In this document: positions 5,494 to 7,677 of the stretch, piece by piece
Layout of the letters: each line of letters starts with the position of its first letter
How positions within the stretch are numbered: position 1 is the first letter of the stretch
Source of the DNA: an uncultured Collinsella sp.
Lineage (GTDB): Bacteria; Actinomycetota; Coriobacteriia; Coriobacteriales; Coriobacteriaceae
Reading direction: 5' to 3'
Length of the DNA: 7,677 nucleotides
Assembly (NCBI GenBank): GCA_900553415.1
Contig: USDH01000070.1
Location: 1 to 7,677 of the forward strand
Notes under the pieces: model-generated
What the model was told of the DNA's origin: nothing
Seen by the model: only the letters and a program-made list of their open reading frames with translations
The model's database searches: none
Translations under genes and position numbers: made by a program

Positions 5494-6432
5494 ATGGCAT
5501 CTCAAGTTGAGCTCACCCCATGCGGGGCCATGTTTGACATCTTTAAGCGCGCGGCGCATCTGAGCCATATCGAGCTGTGCGGCTTGGTGCTTTCGTCCCG
5601 TCCGCTCGCCGACGGCCGCAGCCCGCAGAGCCGAGCCGCCGATCGCTCTTGGGTTTCCCGCTTTATCGTTCGCGCGCCGGTCGGCACGCTTCAGCAGCGC
5701 TACTTTGCCGAATACGGTACCTCGGCTGCGCGTATTATGTCGCAACTGGCCCTGCGCCAGTGCAATCCCATGGACTCCACGGCTGTGATCAATATGGTGT
5801 GCGGCCCTGCAGGTGAACCGATGGTACGCGCGCTCGAAGAGTGCCACCAGGACACGAATCTCTATCGCAACGCGCTCGATCGCCTGTCCCAGGCGGCGGA
5901 ACTCATGCCCGCCGAGCGCGCCGAGGCCGTGCTGGTGCTGTTTGTCGCCGTCGGTTGTTCGGCGGATGTGCGGTCCTCGGTGAACTATGCCATCGACTAC
6001 GCGCACGCGACCTGTGGCGGAGGCACCTCCACGCCGCGTTCGCTTGGCATGTCGATGACCGCGGGCGAACGCGAACCCGCCCCGGCGCACCCCTTGGGCT
6101 TGCTGCGCGTACAAAACAGTTTTGTCGTGAGCGCCCCGCGCTGGATTCAGCCGAGCGAGCAGGGTGTTGAGATTGGCGCGCTGGCCACTGGTGAGGGCGA
6201 TATTACCGACGTCGGCGACGATGTCTCGGCCCGCCATGCCCATATCTGGTGCGATGCTCAAAATATCTGGCACGTCGAGGACTTGTCGTCCACCAACGGA
6301 ACCGTGGTGGTAAACGGGGCCACGCGCGTCTGCATTCAGGTCGAGCCCGGCCGTTCCGCCCAACTCAATCCCGGCGACGAGCTCAAGCTCGGCGAATCCA
6401 CTACCTACGCCATCCTCTTCGGTGCTCTCTAG
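5494..6432 (+). CDS. FHA-domain protein with uncharacterised N-terminal region
   Basis: 312 residues; ATG 5494 lies 3 bases after the kinase stop, with GGAGG at 5481-5485 inside the kinase gene. No signal peptide or membrane helix is visible, so it is cytosolic. Residues 1-175 form a Cys-rich, mainly helical region of no family I recognise. Residues 176-200 are a flexible linker. Residues about 204-311 form a forkhead-associated (FHA) domain, the phosphothreonine-peptide reader. Its key landmarks are S245-A-R-H248 with HAHI, the SSTNGT motif (265-270) and N274-G275, then LNPGDELKLGE (291-301). The usual Gly-Arg at the start of the fold is G228-A229 here, so one phosphate-contacting arginine is missing. 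Binding may be weakened, or R247 may substitute. Operon position directly after a kinase supports a role as its substrate or effector. Its stop overlaps an inverted repeat. Confidence 0.9.
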   Translation: MASQVELTPCGAMFDIFKRAAHLSHIELCGLVLSSRPLADGRSPQSRAADRSWVSRFIVRAPVGTLQQRYFAEYGTSAARIMSQLALRQCNPMDSTAVINMVCGPAGEPMVRALEECHQDTNLYRNALDRLSQAAELMPAERAEAVLVLFVAVGCSADVRSSVNYAIDYAHATCGGGTSTPRSLGMSMTAGEREPAPAHPLGLLRVQNSFVVSAPRWIQPSEQGVEIGALATGEGDITDVGDDVSARHAHIWCDAQNIWHVEDLSSTNGTVVVNGATRVCIQVEPGRSAQLNPGDELKLGESTTYAILFGAL

Positions 6433-6478
6433 CCGGCAGATAGGGACGTTCCTTTTCTGCCGGCTGGGGACACTCCTT
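6431..6478. repeat. Perfect 10-bp inverted repeat with two GGGACNNTCCTT copies, REP-like element or terminator
   Basis: AGCCGGCAGA (6431-6440) is the exact complement of TCTGCCGGCT (6456-6465); the 15-base loop is TAGGGACGTTCCTTT. GGGACGTTCCTT (6443-6454) in the loop recurs as GGGACACTCCTT (6467-6478) just after the stem. The left arm overlaps the FHA stop codon. GGGAC...TCC motifs within palindromes are typical of REP sequences mobilised by RAYT (Y1-type) transposases, so a dispersed repeat is likely. It may also end the operon transcript, but no T tract follows the stem. Confidence 0.6.
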
Positions 6479-6508
6479 GGCGCGCCAGAGTCGGTCGCCT
6501 GGGGATGG

Positions 6509-6527
6509 AGGGGCCATTTTGGCCCTT
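6509..6527 (+). other. Short GC-rich hairpin
   Basis: AGGGGCC (6509-6515) pairs with GGCCCTT (6521-6527), with one G-T pair, around the loop ATTTT. No T tract follows. It could contribute to ending upstream transcription. Confidence 0.35.
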
Positions 6528-6540
6528 GGCGGTCACCCGA

Positions 6541-6554
6541 GGTAAACCTTTACC
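6541..6554. promoter_or_regulatory. Palindromic operator-like site upstream of nifJ
   Basis: GGTAAA-CC-TTTACC is a perfect 6+6 inverted repeat, 40 bases upstream of the -10-like box. It is nested in a wider inverted repeat, GGCGGT (6528-6533) with ACCGCC (6552-6557), that shares its right arm, so the two pairings exclude each other. The position would suit an activator or a redox/metabolic regulator of nifJ. Confidence 0.45.
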
Positions 6555-6593
6555 GCCCGCCTATATTTGCCGAAATTACACTTGAAGGCGGGG

Positions 6594-6599
6594 TACAAT
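6594..6599 (+). promoter_or_regulatory. nifJ: Candidate -10 box of nifJ
   Basis: TACAAT matches the -10 consensus in five of six positions. A TTGCCG (6567-6572) is 21 bases upstream, too far for a normal -35, and TTGAAG (6582-6587) is too close. The promoter may depend on an activator. The inferred start near 6606 gives a leader of about 275 bases. Confidence 0.4.
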
Positions 6600-6602
6600 A
6601 AA

Positions 6603-6850
6603 CCCGCATGCGGATTTCCGTTGCGGGCGCTTCCCATCGCCGGGGCGTGCCCGGGAGCATCCGGCATGCGGCCTTTGCGGCGCTCGGTCATGTGCAAGAC
6701 GGGCGGTCGGGTCTGTGGGGCGCATCAGTTGCCCCTCGCCTCGGCATGTCTTCTCTCCACGCCACGTACCTGCTGCTGAGCCTGCCTGCCAGATGATTGG
6801 AAGCAACAGCGTAAATCCCATCACGCCAACATCCCGGCGATCGCCGGGGC
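6603..6850 (+). ncRNA. Possible structured 5' leader RNA of nifJ (unclassified)
   Basis: This leader can form successive hairpins. CCCGCA/TGCGGG (6603-6608 with 6622-6627) encloses CGG/CCG. CCGGG/CCCGG (6640-6644 with 6650-6654) is embedded in GCTTCCC/GGGAGC. GGGGC/GCCCC (6717-6721 with 6731-6735) comes next, and the last is CCCGGC/GCCGGG (6833-6838 with 6843-6848). I matched it by eye against TPP, cobalamin, SAM, T-box, SRP, RNase P and tmRNA signatures without success. It may be only GC-rich spacer. Confidence 0.25.
6833..6848. repeat. Perfect 16-base palindrome before the nifJ start
   Basis: CCCGGCGA is followed directly by its exact complement TCGCCGGG, 33 bases before the nifJ ATG. As RNA it forms a 6-pair stem with a GATC loop; as DNA it could be a protein site. 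No T tract follows, so it is not an intrinsic terminator. Confidence 0.5.
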
Positions 6851-6853
6851 CTG

Positions 6854-6880
6854 TATACCTATATGAGAGGAGAGGGGTAT

Positions 6881-6881
<1 letters not shown>
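6854..6881 (+). promoter_or_regulatory. nifJ: Hairpin placing the nifJ Shine-Dalgarno in its loop and the start codon at its base
   Basis: TATACC (6854-6859) is the exact complement of GGTATA (6876-6881). The second arm includes the A of the nifJ ATG, and the loop holds the purine-rich Shine-Dalgarno AGAGGAG (6866-6872). With only six mostly A-T pairs it would be marginal, so it could open with temperature or ribosome binding. The Shine-Dalgarno itself is strong and fixes ATG 6881 as the start. Confidence 0.4.

Positions 6882-7677
<796 letters not shown>

Larger units (their letters stand above)
6479..6880. other. Long intergenic region and nifJ leader
   Basis: About 400 bases between the FHA operon and nifJ. 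No open frame here has a ribosome binding site or a protein-like sequence. It contains a 7-pair hairpin (6509-6527), a palindrome (6541-6554), a -10-like box (6594-6599), a GC-rich leader with several hairpins, a 16-base palindrome (6833-6848) and a hairpin around the nifJ start. I recognise no known riboswitch or structural RNA in it. Confidence 0.6.

Noticed and set aside
5134..6363. Long minus-strand open frame (about 409 codons) opposite the kinase and FHA genes
   Set aside because: It spans the junction of two well-supported genes on the other strand. Its Arg/His/Gly-rich composition is typical of an antisense frame in GC-rich DNA.
6576..6824. Short open frames on both strands in the nifJ leader
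   Set aside because: There is no ribosome binding site before any start, Arg/Pro-rich composition suggests random GC-rich translation, and the region is better explained as leader RNA.
6770..6825. Possible SRP RNA or TPP riboswitch (GGAAGCAACAGCGTAAAT-like stretch)
   Set aside because: It resembles parts of both signatures, but the SRP GGAAGGAAGCAGC core and the TPP CTGAGA plus CAGCGTAGGGA boxes are not actually present.

Overview
The window looks like gut Actinobacteria of the class Coriobacteriia, most likely Collinsella or a close relative. This rests on the high-GC coding sequence, the dnaX(3' end)–ybaB–recR order, a pyruvate:ferredoxin oxidoreductase typical of strict anaerobes, and the style of the proteins. 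The genus is an inference from memory of gene order and protein style, not from a search. The first ~350-420 bases do not fit: they look like Oscillospiraceae-type Firmicutes (Faecalibacterium/Gemmiger-like). There, an IF-2 N-terminal module runs in frame through a low-complexity EAPKA repeat into what looks like the C-terminal tail of Collinsella-type DnaX. The simplest reading is a chimeric contig joined inside a shared low-complexity stretch.

Layout. 1-81 is the tail of an unidentified basic protein. 151-732 is the chimeric infB/dnaX reading frame. 754-1227 (minus strand) is a small single-pass membrane protein in a locally AT-richer island that separates dnaX from ybaB. 1228-1567 is a regulatory-looking gap with palindromes and a probable ybaB promoter. 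ybaB (1568-1888) and recR (1902-2498) form the classic recombination/repair pair. 2499-2743 is a dense control region with two copies of the palindrome GTTGYGCAAC, a promoter candidate and a strong intrinsic-terminator hairpin placed just before a ribosome binding site.

The most interesting part is a three-gene operon at 2744-6432. It encodes (1) a membrane-anchored or secreted protein with a Gly/Ser linker and a helical Cys-containing C-terminal domain, (2) an N-terminal Ser/Thr-type protein kinase fused to four membrane helices, with non-canonical glycine and catalytic loops, and (3) a protein with a novel N-terminal region and a C-terminal FHA domain that lacks the usual Gly-Arg. The genes overlap by 4 nt or are separated by 3 nt, so they are almost certainly co-expressed. 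I infer a phospho-signalling module: extracellular part, membrane kinase, cytosolic phosphothreonine reader. No phosphatase or known partner is present in the window.

The operon ends in a perfect 10-bp inverted repeat overlapping the FHA stop codon, with two copies of GGGACNNTCCTT. This looks like a REP/RAYT-type repeat or a terminator. A ~450-base non-coding stretch follows, holding a palindrome, a -10-like box and a long GC-rich leader. It ends in a hairpin that places the Shine-Dalgarno sequence of nifJ in its loop. The 5' part of nifJ (6881-7677) runs off the end of the window.
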